Shown: piece after piece, positions 52,523-61,234 of the stretch
Layout: every line of letters begins with the position of its first letter
Position numbering within the stretch: position 1 is the first letter of the stretch
From: Methylotenera_A sp036676175
GTDB lineage: Bacteria > Pseudomonadota > Gammaproteobacteria > Burkholderiales > Methylophilaceae
NCBI GenBank assembly: GCA_036676175.1
Contig: JAKFDL010000104.1
Coordinates: forward strand, 1-64,000
DNA length: 64,000 nt
Direction: 5' to 3'
The notes under the pieces: model-generated
Seen by the model: the letters and a program-made list of their open reading frames with translations, nothing else
Told to the model about the DNA's origin: nothing
Database searches by the model: none
Translations under genes and position numbers: made by a program

Positions 52523-53332
52523 ATGCACCCAATGCTATCCATTGCAGTAAAAGCCGCGCGCGAAGCGGGCAGAATCATCAACAAAGCGTCGCAGGATGTA
52601 AATGCGCTCAGTGTAAAAAGCAAAACGTTTAATGATTTTGTGAGTGAGGTGGACCACGCAGCTGAACAGGCGATTATTGATACCCTTAAATATGCTTACC
52701 CAGACCACGGATTTTTGGGGGAGGAGAGCGGTAATACCAATCAAGAGTCTGAAAATATATGGATAATCGACCCGCTGGATGGCACGACTAATTTCTTGCA
52801 CAACTTCCCGCAATACTGCATCTCTATTGCCTTGCAGCAAAAGGGCGTGCTAACCCAGGCAGTTATATACGACCCGGTGCGCAACGATTTATTTACAGCG
52901 ACTAAGGGTCGCGGTGCATTTTTAAACGATAAACGCATTCGCGTAACTAATCGAACCAAATTGCAAGATTCACTCATCGGCACGGGATTCCCGTTTCGCG
53001 ACTTTACGCATCTAGATACTTACATGGCGATGCTAAAAGACATGATTAAAAAGACCACGGGTATTCGCCGCCCAGGTTCAGCTGCGTTAGATCTAGCTTA
53101 TGTTGCGGCTGGCTACACCGATGGTTTTTTTGAGATTAATTTGTCTGCTTGGGATATTGCTGCTGGTGGGCTGTTGGTTCAAGAAGCCGGTGGTATTGTC
53201 GGCGATTTTGAAGGCAACGAAGGTTGGCTACACACTGGCAATATTGTGGCCGCTAACCCCAAAGTGTTCGCACAAATATTGCAAGTATTGGCGCCGCATC
53301 TTACTGAGAAATTAAAAACAAAGACGGTATAA
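52523..53332 (+). CDS. suhB: Inositol monophosphatase family protein SuhB
   Basis: Magnesium-dependent phosphatase; SuhB also binds RNA polymerase in rRNA antitermination. The 269 residues have the metal-binding FLGEESGN, IWIIDPLDGTTNFLHNFPQY and the C-terminal SAWDIAAGGLLVQEAGG, together the full IMPase motif set. Start ATG 52523 is 62 bp from the divergent trmJ gene. suhB next to trmJ is a common proteobacterial arrangement. Confidence 0.95.
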   Translation: MHPMLSIAVKAAREAGRIINKASQDVNALSVKSKTFNDFVSEVDHAAEQAIIDTLKYAYPDHGFLGEESGNTNQESENIWIIDPLDGTTNFLHNFPQYCISIALQQKGVLTQAVIYDPVRNDLFTATKGRGAFLNDKRIRVTNRTKLQDSLIGTGFPFRDFTHLDTYMAMLKDMIKKTTGIRRPGSAALDLAYVAAGYTDGFFEINLSAWDIAAGGLLVQEAGGIVGDFEGNEGWLHTGNIVAANPKVFAQILQVLAPHLTEKLKTKTV

Positions 53333-53418
53333 AGTTTTAGCAAGAAGTTATAGATTGATTATGAATTTGTAGCTTGTTTTGTTGTCACACGCGTTGAGTA
53401 TAAACTGATGGTGGGGCG

Positions 53419-54174
53419 GTGATGAAATTACTTCGGTACTTATTTACTACTGCTAGTTTTATTATGGCTGGTTTTTTGTTGTCGACGCATGCAAATGCAG
53501 AAGTATATAAATGTACTTCTGCAGATAGCGTAACAGGTAAAAATAAAGTTGTTTACAGCGATGCCCCCTGCGCCAAGTCTGAGAAGCAGACACTTACCGC
53601 AATCCCACTTCAATCACAATTGGCTAAACAAACTCCTGAAGCGACACCAGCTGCGACTCTTGACGCGGCTGTAGCAAGCGCTGTGCTAAGCCGAGATTTT
53701 AAATTGGCAAAATCGTTAGCCGCCACTAAGGAGCATTGGCGTTTGATTGCAATCGCGGAAGGTGAAGCGGTGACACAACCCTTGATTGTGGCAAACAGCC
53801 AACCGACAGTGTCGCGTGAAGAAGAGTGTGCAGATGCAAAATATAATTTTGAATCAGTTTCGCGTACATCATGGCGCGATAAAGATTTAGTGGCAGCCAA
53901 AAAAAGTGTCATGTATGTAGCTTGCGGTGTGCCTGAGCCTGTGCAAAACCAGCCCATTTTGGTGGGCCGCGCATTTGGCGGGTTACATTCTGGACGGTGG
54001 TATCATCCTAACCACGCTATGCCGCATCAGGTCAGGCCACATAAGGGTGTTGGCCAGCATACATATCCAATAGATCGTCATTATCATGGTCGTAACCTTA
54101 CAGGCGATAGCGCGAGCTTAAGTTATAAGAGCAAGCACTTCAGCATTAATGCCGACAGCACTAATGTACGTTAA
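53419..54174 (+). CDS. Exported DUF4124-like protein of unknown function
   Basis: A 251-residue protein with a signal peptide cleaved near HANA. The mature N-terminus EVYKCTSADSVTGKNKVVYS followed by DAPC fits the DUF4124 domain, a short Cys-pair module common in exported betaproteobacterial proteins. The middle is helical and Ala-rich. The C-terminal 60 residues are rich in His, Gly and Tyr (RWYHPNHAMPHQVRPHKGVG), which might bind metal. No enzyme motif is seen. A start at 53422 is equally possible. Its 3' end overlaps a small convergent gene by 14 bp. Confidence 0.75.
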   Translation: MMKLLRYLFTTASFIMAGFLLSTHANAEVYKCTSADSVTGKNKVVYSDAPCAKSEKQTLTAIPLQSQLAKQTPEATPAATLDAAVASAVLSRDFKLAKSLAATKEHWRLIAIAEGEAVTQPLIVANSQPTVSREEECADAKYNFESVSRTSWRDKDLVAAKKSVMYVACGVPEPVQNQPILVGRAFGGLHSGRWYHPNHAMPHQVRPHKGVGQHTYPIDRHYHGRNLTGDSASLSYKSKHFSINADSTNVR

Positions 54175-54370
54175 TGGTTTCTTCTTGCATTGTGCGGCTG
54201 ACTAGATCGGCCAAAGCAAAAATCTGGTCATCGGCACTTAAAGCCACGCGTTTAAAAAAGTCAGTTTTATAAGCGTCGTCATGTTCTAACCTTTCCAAAT
54301 CGAACGGCCCTAGCACCTCGCGGCAGCGGACTAAAAACTGTGCATAAACATCATATTGATTGTATTGCAT
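54161..54370 (-). CDS. Small hypothetical protein (69 residues)
   Basis: A short acidic protein (MQYNQYDVYAQFLVRCREVL start) that I do not recognise. Support for being real: a strong ribosome site AAGGGG about 8 nt before the ATG, a balanced soluble composition with alternating charged and hydrophobic residues (FDLERLEHDDAYKTDFFKRV), and location in a gap without another gene. It overlaps the end of the DUF4124-like gene on the other strand by 14 bp. It is predicted to be cytoplasmic and mainly helical. Confidence 0.6.
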   Translation of the reverse strand: MQYNQYDVYAQFLVRCREVLGPFDLERLEHDDAYKTDFFKRVALSADDQIFALADLVSRTMQEETINVH

Positions 54371-54535
54371 ATATTTTCCCCTTAGAAAGTTAACCAGCTA
54401 AAGTTTAAAGTGCACAAATTGTGCCACTAAGGATTTTTATAGCCCGCATTTAATTAATTGTTTTTAAAAGAGTTTTTTGATGCTAAAAATTCCTATCAAT
54501 AAATATTGATAATACTTGTTGATATTTCGAACATA

Positions 54536-57175
54536 ATGTCGAAAATGTCTAATATTTTAAATTTAAATACCGTTACTCATTCCGTGCCTGAACTCTCTAC
54601 TCCTTTAGCAGCTAAACTTATAAATAGTAATCAAGCGGCTAGCCATACGCCTATGATGCGTCAATATCTAGCCTTAAAAGCGCAACATCCTGATATGTTG
54701 CTGTTTTATCGCATGGGCGATTTTTATGAGTTATTTTTTGAGGATGCAGAAAAAGCTTCAAAATTATTGGGCATCACATTAACACGTCGTGGCACCAGCA
54801 ATGGCGAACCAATCAAGATGGCTGGCGTACCCTATCACGCTGCCGAGCAATATCTAGCAAAGCTCACTAAGCTCGGCGAAGCGGTGGCCATTTGCGAACA
54901 AGTCGGAGACCCAGCGACCAGCAAAGGCCCCGTCGAGCGTGCGGTCGCGCGCATTCTCACGCCTGGCACACTCACCGATTCTGCATTGTTGGATGAAACG
55001 CGTGACAATCAACTGCTCAGCGTATTCGCGGCAGATGGTTTGTTGGGGTTGGCACGCATCAATTTGGCTTCCGGCAGCTTTATTTTGAGTGAAATTGCAT
55101 CTGGCTATTTGGCGCAAGAGTTACAGCGAATCAACCCGGCAGAGATTATTTGCACTGATGATTTTAAACACAACGCATTGGAAAATTTTGACTGTTCGAA
55201 AAAACGCTTAAGTCCTTGGCAATTTGACGCCGATAGCGCGTTTAAAACACTGACTGCGCAGTTTAATACGCTAGATTTAAATGGTTTTGGTGCGCAGCAA
55301 CTCACTGCGGCCTTATGCGCAGCTGGCGCCTTGCTAGATTACGTTAAACATACGCAACGCGCTGCTTTGCCGCATCTTGCAGCGCTTAGCGTTGAACAAA
55401 CTTCACACTATATCCAGTTAGATGCGGCTACACGACGCAATCTGGAGATAGACGTCACCTTGCGTGGCGATGTTGCGCCGACGTTATATTCGCTTTTCAA
55501 CACCACAAAAACTGCCATGGGCGCGCGCTTACTTCGACATTGGCTGCATCACCCTTTGCGCGATACCAATTTGGTTGTAAAACGACACGAAGCTGTTGCG
55601 GAATTGTTGGCCACAGCCAAACTTCAAAGCTTGCAGAATGTTTTAAACTCGATAGGCGATATTGAGCGCATCACTACACGCGTAGCCCTGAAAACGGCAC
55701 GCCCACGCGATTTGTCTGGGCTGCGTGAGAGCTTGCTGCAACTCCCCTTGTTGCAAAATTTGTTAGTTGGCAGTAAAGCCATATTACTGGAAACGTTAGC
55801 TGCTAATCTACAGGCGCCTGCTGAAGCATTAAATATATTAAATGCCATCAAGCGAGAGCCTTCGTCTTTATTGCGCGAAGGCGGAGTAATTGCTGATGGA
55901 TATGATGCTGACTTAGATGAATTGCGCGCATTGCAAACCAACCATGGTGATTTTTTACTGCAGTTTGAGGCAGCCGAAAAAGCGCGTACTGGCTTACAAA
56001 ATCTCAAGGTAGAATACAACAGCGTACATGGCTTTTATATTGAAATAAGCCGCGCCCAAGCCGAAAATGCACCAGCGGAATACCGCCGTCGTCAAACGCT
56101 TAAAAATGCTGAGCGTTTTATTACGCCAGAACTTAAAGCCTTTGAAGACAAAGTATTAAGTGCGAACGATCGCGCACTAGCGCGTGAGAAGATGCTCTAT
56201 GAGCAAATCTTAAATGCGTTAAATCCATTTATCACTGCTCTGCAGACTAATAGCGGTGCGGTTTCTAGCCTAGATGTTTTATGCTGCTTTGCTGAGCGCA
56301 CACAAGCTTTAAATTACGTGCAGCCGCAATTTGTGAGCGAGCCGGGTATCCTTATTGAAGGCGGCCGCCATCCTGTAGTTGAAGGAATTGCCCAACCTTT
56401 TGTGGCGAATGATGTTGAAATGAGCCCCTATCGCCAACTGTTGCTGATTACCGGCCCAAACATGGGCGGTAAATCGACTTTTATGCGGCAAGTTGCACTT
56501 ATCGTGCTTTTGGCACATTGTGGTGCCTTTGTGCCGGCTACTGTTGTTAAAATCGGCGAAATTGACCGTATCTTTACCAGAATAGGCGCCTCTGACGACC
56601 TGGCAGGCGGTCGTAGTACATTCATGGTAGAGATGACTGAAACAGCTAACATTTTGCACAACGCAACCGATAAAAGCTTAGTGTTGCTTGATGAGATTGG
56701 TCGCGGCACTTCCACATTCGACGGTCTTAGCCTGGCTTGGGCTGTCGCCAAACAGTTGCTAGAAAAAAATAAGAGCTTTACTCTATTTGCCACCCATTAT
56801 TTTGAACTGACGCGTATTGTGGATGAGTTTAAGCATGCTGCCAATGTACATTTGGATGCGGTGGAGCATGCTAACAAAATTGTGTTTTTACACAAGGTGG
56901 AAGCGGGAGCCGCGCACATGAGTTATGGCATTCAAGTGGCGCAATTAGCAGGGATTCCCAAAAGCGTAGTTGCTGCTGCTAAACGCAAGCTTACCCAGTT
57001 AGAGAGCAACCAATTAGCATCTAATCACAATCAGCCAGATATGTTTGCAGCCAAGGTGGAGTCTGCACCAGTTGAATTGCATCCAGTCGTAGCAGAGTTA
57101 GAGGCCATTCAGCCAGATGATCTAACGCCTAAGCAGGCGTTAGAGTTACTGTATAAACTCAAAGAGTTGAGTTAG
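54536..57175 (+). CDS. mutS: DNA mismatch repair protein MutS
   Basis: Recognises mispaired bases and starts mismatch repair. I use ATG 54536; ATG 54545 and a TTG at 54506 are alternatives. This gives 879 residues, about 30 more than usual at the N-terminus before the conserved HTPMMRQYLALKAQHPDMLL. The mismatch-binding Phe-x-Glu lies in YRMGDFYELFFED. The ATPase has Walker A GPNMGGKSTFMRQ, GASDDLAGGRSTFMVEMTE, Walker B LVLLDEIGRGTSTFDG and the ATHYFELT His. Its last bases overlap the convergent slyD gene by 4 bp. Confidence 0.97.
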   Translation: MSKMSNILNLNTVTHSVPELSTPLAAKLINSNQAASHTPMMRQYLALKAQHPDMLLFYRMGDFYELFFEDAEKASKLLGITLTRRGTSNGEPIKMAGVPYHAAEQYLAKLTKLGEAVAICEQVGDPATSKGPVERAVARILTPGTLTDSALLDETRDNQLLSVFAADGLLGLARINLASGSFILSEIASGYLAQELQRINPAEIICTDDFKHNALENFDCSKKRLSPWQFDADSAFKTLTAQFNTLDLNGFGAQQLTAALCAAGALLDYVKHTQRAALPHLAALSVEQTSHYIQLDAATRRNLEIDVTLRGDVAPTLYSLFNTTKTAMGARLLRHWLHHPLRDTNLVVKRHEAVAELLATAKLQSLQNVLNSIGDIERITTRVALKTARPRDLSGLRESLLQLPLLQNLLVGSKAILLETLAANLQAPAEALNILNAIKREPSSLLREGGVIADGYDADLDELRALQTNHGDFLLQFEAAEKARTGLQNLKVEYNSVHGFYIEISRAQAENAPAEYRRRQTLKNAERFITPELKAFEDKVLSANDRALAREKMLYEQILNALNPFITALQTNSGAVSSLDVLCCFAERTQALNYVQPQFVSEPGILIEGGRHPVVEGIAQPFVANDVEMSPYRQLLLITGPNMGGKSTFMRQVALIVLLAHCGAFVPATVVKIGEIDRIFTRIGASDDLAGGRSTFMVEMTETANILHNATDKSLVLLDEIGRGTSTFDGLSLAWAVAKQLLEKNKSFTLFATHYFELTRIVDEFKHAANVHLDAVEHANKIVFLHKVEAGAAHMSYGIQVAQLAGIPKSVVAAAKRKLTQLESNQLASNHNQPDMFAAKVESAPVELHPVVAELEAIQPDDLTPKQALELLYKLKELS

Positions 57176-57663
57176 TGGTGATGACCACCCGCACCGTGCA
57201 CGTGCTGGTGTGAAATTTCTTCTGGAATGGCTTTGCGCACATCGGTCACTGTAGCTGTAAATATGACACGTTCGCCCGCCCATGGGTGGTTACCATCGAC
57301 CACCACTTTGTCATCGGCAATTTCGGTTACGGTATATAAAATCACCTCACCTGTTTCGTCCTCACCTTCAAACTGCATGCCGACTTTTAAATCAGCAGCT
57401 GGGAAAGCGCTTGCAGGCTCAATTTGTACTAATTCTTCATCAAATTCGCCAAACGCATCAGCAGGCTGCAAATCTACAGTCACCACATCGCCTACGTTTT
57501 TGCCGTGCATGGCTTCTTCTACTTTTGGGAAAATGTTATCGTAACCACCATGCAAGTAAGCGACTGGTTCGCTGCTGGATTCCAGCACTTCGCCGTCGCT
57601 ATTTTTAAGTTGATAAGTCATGGTGACAACAGTGTTCATGGCAATTTGCATGGTGTTAGACAT
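57172..57663 (-). CDS. slyD: FKBP-type peptidyl-prolyl isomerase SlyD
   Basis: Proline isomerase, chaperone and metal (nickel) handling protein. The 163 residues have the FKBP halves VTMTYQLKNSDGEVLESS and VDLQPADAFGEFDEELVQ with the inserted-in-flap chaperone domain (about 75-125), and EVILYTVTEIADDKVVVDGN plus HPWAG, a SlyD hallmark. The C-terminal His cluster (HQHVHGAGGHHH) would bind metal ions but is shorter than in Escherichia coli. It is convergent with mutS. Confidence 0.95.
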   Translation of the reverse strand: MSNTMQIAMNTVVTMTYQLKNSDGEVLESSSEPVAYLHGGYDNIFPKVEEAMHGKNVGDVVTVDLQPADAFGEFDEELVQIEPASAFPAADLKVGMQFEGEDETGEVILYTVTEIADDKVVVDGNHPWAGERVIFTATVTDVRKAIPEEISHQHVHGAGGHHH

Positions 57664-57764
57664 AGGTGAATCCTTAAGGCTTTAATGTGTGTGAAAGTAT
57701 GCGTTATAAAATATTAAGCAGAATTTTAAACCATTTTTCTTATTTGGCTAAATGAAGAAAATGA

Positions 57765-58232
57765 TTATTTGCTTGCTTTGGCAATAAATTTTGCTTTTGC
57801 CATTAGTTTATCTAGTGCAGCAGCAAACCCTTGCCTGTCGGCCAAATTAAATACAGCAGGGCCTCCAGTCTCTATTCCATTGCCACGCAGCTCATCCATT
57901 AAGTTGCGCATGGCCAAGCGTTCTTTGATATTTGCATCGGAATAAAGCTCACCGCGAGGGTTGAGTGCGTGAGCACCTTTTGCCACCACCAAGGCAGCCA
58001 ACGGAATGTCAGCGGTAATCACTAAATCACCCATTTCACATTCCTGCACAATTCTGCTGTCGGCGACATCAAACCCGCTCGGCACAGTAATTGTTTTAAT
58101 GTAAGGCGATGCAGGCGTGCGCAAAAACTGGTTTGCCACCAAAGTAGTGGTTGTTTTAGTGCGTTCTGCCGCGCGGAATAAAATCTCTTTAATGACCACG
58201 GGGCAAGCGTCTGCATCCACCCAGATTTTCAT
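57765..58232 (-). CDS. YaiI/YqxD family (DUF188) protein
   Basis: A 155-residue protein of the UPF0178 family, probably a PIN-like nuclease fold. The N-terminal MKIWVDADACPVVIKEIL supplies acidic residues, and VQECEMGDLVITADIPLA plus NPRGELYSDANIKERLA are the other conserved blocks. Function is not established for the family. It stands between slyD and rhlE on the same strand with ordinary spacers. Confidence 0.92.
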   Translation of the reverse strand: MKIWVDADACPVVIKEILFRAAERTKTTTTLVANQFLRTPASPYIKTITVPSGFDVADSRIVQECEMGDLVITADIPLAALVVAKGAHALNPRGELYSDANIKERLAMRNLMDELRGNGIETGGPAVFNLADRQGFAAALDKLMAKAKFIAKASK

Positions 58233-58371
58233 TAAAAACTCATCTCTCTTTGCAATACGGCGTTGCTCATCAAAAAATTATTCCTCACATATCACTCATA
58301 TGCCGCGTCATTTTTTCGATTCGCGCCTAGTCTTGCTTAAAGATATGAGTTTTCATGCTGAAAATCAGTCG

Positions 58372-59931
58372 CTAACGACCTCTGCCACCGCTTCTATGTG
58401 TGCTGTTAGGGTTAGTGCCAAATCCTTGACTGGAATTTCTAGGATTTGTCGTTCTAGCATTCGGGTTGCGCGGTTGAGGTTTTGGCGCAAACAAAGGTGT
58501 TTGCGGCATGGCCTGGTGGCGCGCTGCTTCTGACATCAGCTTACCAGAGCCATTTTGATTAGAACCATTTTGTGCAGGTTTTTGGCCTTGATTGCGATTG
58601 CTATTTTGAGAATTTGCATTTTGACCATTGTTTTGACCTTGTCTTTGGTTATTGTTTGTGCCCTGTGGCTTACGCTGCTGTTGGCCTTGGCCATGTCCGC
58701 GTGGCGGCCTGCCATGCGGCTGGGTAGAACGTGGCGCTTCTGGTTCCGGTTTGTCTGAAGGCGTAAAACCTTCAACCTGCACTTTAGGGATCTCACGCTT
58801 AATCAGTTTTTCAATGTCTTTCAGTAGTTTTACTTCTTCACGGTCCACCAATGAAACCGCGGCGCCACTGCTGCCCGCGCGGCCAGTTCTACCAATGCGG
58901 TGTACATAATCTTCTGGCACATTGGGTAATTCAAAATTCACTACTTGCGGCAATTGGTCAATATCCAAACCACGTGCAGCAATGTCAGTGGCAACGAGTA
59001 CGCGCATGCTGCCGTCTTTAAATTGAGATAAAGCTTTGGTGCGTGCGCCTTGGCTTTTATTGCCATGAATCGCTGCAGCTTCAATGCCGTCTTTAATCAA
59101 CTTTTCGGCAAGCCTATTCGCACCGTGCTTGGTGCGGGTAAATATCAGCACTTGTTGCCAGTCGTTTTGTTTAATCAGGTAGCTCATTAACTCGCGTTTA
59201 TGGCTTTGCGCCACCATATGCACGGTTTGTTCTACTAATTCAGATGCAGTATTTCTGCGCGCGACTTCTACAAAACCTGGGTTATGCAACAAGCTATCAG
59301 CCAGTGCTTTAATTTCATCAGAGAAAGTTGCAGAGAACAGTAAGTTTTGGCGTTGTTTGGGCAGCATAGCGAGTATTTTTTTAATATCGCGGATAAAGCC
59401 CATATCTAACATTCTATCGGCTTCATCCAGCACCAAAATCTCAACGCCTGATAAATCGACGTTTTTCTGATTTGCATGGTCCAGCAAGCGGCCAGGGGTG
59501 GCGACCAAAATATCCAGTGGCTTTTTTAAGCGTGCAATTTGCGGATTGGCGTTTACGCCACCAAAAATCACCGTGCTAGTGAGCGGCAAATATTTGCCAT
59601 ACGTTTTAACAGACTCTTCAATCTGTGCCGCCAGTTCACGGGTTGGCGTCAGCATCAAGCAACGTGGTCGACTTTTAATTGCATCTGCGTTGCGTGCTTT
59701 TTGGCTAAGAATATGCAAAATTGGCAGGGTAAAACCTGCGGTTTTGCCAGTGCCTGTTTGCGCGCCTGCCAATAAATCACCACCGCTTAATACTTGCGGA
59801 ATGGCTTTGGCCTGAATTGGCGTTGGTGTAGTGTAACCTGCGTCGCTAATGGCGCGCAGAATGGGTTCGCTAAGACCTAACTCGTTAAAATTAGATGTGG
59901 TTGTTTCAATAGTTGTTATTTGTTCAGACAA
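58372..59931 (-). CDS. rhlE: DEAD-box RNA helicase RhlE-like, with Asn/Gln-rich tail
   Basis: A 519-residue ATP-dependent RNA helicase acting in ribosome assembly or RNA turnover. All DEAD motifs are present: Q-motif TPIQAKAIPQ, AQTGTGKT, PTRELAAQ, VLDEADRMLDMGF, FSATF, VLVATDIAARGLDID and YVHRIGRTGRAG. From about residue 385 the tail is low-complexity, rich in Asn, Gln, Gly and Arg, as in cold-adaptation helicases that bind RNA. A -10 TATAAT on the minus strand (60055-60060) suggests a leader of about 115 nt, which could allow cold or autogenous control. Confidence 0.93.
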   Translation of the reverse strand: MSEQITTIETTTSNFNELGLSEPILRAISDAGYTTPTPIQAKAIPQVLSGGDLLAGAQTGTGKTAGFTLPILHILSQKARNADAIKSRPRCLMLTPTRELAAQIEESVKTYGKYLPLTSTVIFGGVNANPQIARLKKPLDILVATPGRLLDHANQKNVDLSGVEILVLDEADRMLDMGFIRDIKKILAMLPKQRQNLLFSATFSDEIKALADSLLHNPGFVEVARRNTASELVEQTVHMVAQSHKRELMSYLIKQNDWQQVLIFTRTKHGANRLAEKLIKDGIEAAAIHGNKSQGARTKALSQFKDGSMRVLVATDIAARGLDIDQLPQVVNFELPNVPEDYVHRIGRTGRAGSSGAAVSLVDREEVKLLKDIEKLIKREIPKVQVEGFTPSDKPEPEAPRSTQPHGRPPRGHGQGQQQRKPQGTNNNQRQGQNNGQNANSQNSNRNQGQKPAQNGSNQNGSGKLMSEAARHQAMPQTPLFAPKPQPRNPNARTTNPRNSSQGFGTNPNSTHRSGGRGR

Positions 59932-60118
59932 AGTAATGCTCCAGCTTGAGTGTTAAGCCAGCCAATTACTTTGAGGTAACACCAATCGAGGTGGCAAATG
60001 CGGTTAAACTTATTTTAAGGCCGCTACGCTGATTGGTTTGCGTAGGGAAGGCGCATTATACGGGGAATTGCAATAAAAGCGAGTTTTGTGTTTTTGCGAG
60101 GATTTAATGAGTAATTTA

Positions 60119-60697
60119 TTATTCCTCGTAGTCAAAACGGTCATATTGTTTAGTAACGATTATTGTGTACTTTTCTAAGAGATAGTTGTCGCACATCTCT
60201 ATTAGTCGTTTTAAATTAACAATTGCATCTCCAAAGTCAATAAGTAGGCGATCAGCCATCTTATTTCGATCTGCCTGAGTATGGGCTCCAGATAGACTTT
60301 TGGCAATTCTATAAGCTTCTTCCATTAAGCCGTCTGTAGCTTCCATCGTGTAGCAAAGTGCGTCAATAGCTCGCCGTTGATCCAAGGTTAACCTGTCAAG
60401 AACTTCTGCTGATAGTTGACGAATAAATGAAGTATTAAATATGAGGATTGGTGCAGGCATTACGAGGTTTTGCTGGCGCATCAAGGTGCGATTATGTCGA
60501 ACAGTTTCTAGTTTAGCTCTAGCATTGGCTAAGTTTACTTCGATCTCAGCTCGTAAATGGTGCACTTTTCGTAATTCTCTGCGCCTGTCATTTAGTACCA
60601 CCAAACCAAAAGCAGCGAATGCGCCGAGAAAGGCACCAACAGATTGGTTGTTAAAAAAATTGGATATTGCTGACCAGTCTAAGTAGATGCAGTTCAT
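60119..60697 (-). CDS. Hypothetical membrane-anchored protein
   Basis: A 192-residue protein I do not recognise. One membrane helix near the N-terminus (about residues 15-35, NNQSVGAFLGAFAAFGLVVL) is followed by a charged, helical cytoplasmic region (NDRRRELRKVHHLRAEIEVN, then LANARAKLETVRHNRTL) that may form a coiled coil. The rest is alpha-helical with no catalytic motif. Composition is more AT-rich than rhlE or nadB, and it is an isolated gene between them, suggesting accessory DNA. No function is proposed. Confidence 0.65.
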   Translation of the reverse strand: MNCIYLDWSAISNFFNNQSVGAFLGAFAAFGLVVLNDRRRELRKVHHLRAEIEVNLANARAKLETVRHNRTLMRQQNLVMPAPILIFNTSFIRQLSAEVLDRLTLDQRRAIDALCYTMEATDGLMEEAYRIAKSLSGAHTQADRNKMADRLLIDFGDAIVNLKRLIEMCDNYLLEKYTIIVTKQYDRFDYEE

Positions 60698-60765
60698 TTT
60701 TACTTTCGTTAAGTGAATTACACATCATTGCAAAGTCCGTCAATATTATTTTAACTTTAACACAA

Positions 60766-61230
60766 TTAATGCAGGTGATTTTTCCGCCAAACCCAAGGCG
60801 GGGTTTGTTGCTGAGCTTTCCACAACCCGAGCTTGTTTTGACGCGCTTTGTCTTGCAGCAGCGCTAATGAATAATCCTTTGAATAGCGCTTATTAAACCA
60901 AGCGTGACCATGCTTAACCATATGCTTGCTCACATCTTGCCGATTGCACAAGAGCTTGCCTAGTTTGCGACCATATTGATCGTAGCCGCTGATTGCTACG
61001 TAAATAGTAGCTTCTGTGCAAAAATCCATCAGTGCGCGGCGGGATTTTTTGCCGTAAGTTTGGTTGCGTTCTGGTGCGTCAATGTCGGTGATGCGCAACC
61101 TGTATTTATAGCCAGCGTCATCGATTTTAACTGTATCACCATCGTAGAAATAGGTGATTTCGGTAGCAAAAACAGGTGGGCTGCAGACCAATATCCATGC
61201 AGCTCCCAGGCCGATTAAAATTCGTTTCAA
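60766..61230 (-). CDS. Exported thermonuclease-like (SNase) protein
   Basis: A 154-residue secreted nuclease-like protein. A signal peptide (cleaved near PPVFA) precedes an SNase OB-fold: ITYFYDGDTVKI with the calcium-binding Asp residues, RLRITDIDAPERNQTYGKKS with catalytic-type Arg and Glu, and YDQYGRKLGKLLC with the second Arg region. The C-terminal HAWFNKRYSKDYSLALLQDK and GLWKAQQQTPPWVWR are usual for proteobacterial relatives. It starts 4 bp after nadB and may be co-transcribed with it. Substrate specificity (DNA or RNA) is not evident. Confidence 0.88.
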   Translation of the reverse strand: MKRILIGLGAAWILVCSPPVFATEITYFYDGDTVKIDDAGYKYRLRITDIDAPERNQTYGKKSRRALMDFCTEATIYVAISGYDQYGRKLGKLLCNRQDVSKHMVKHGHAWFNKRYSKDYSLALLQDKARQNKLGLWKAQQQTPPWVWRKNHLH

Positions 61231-61234
61231 ATGC

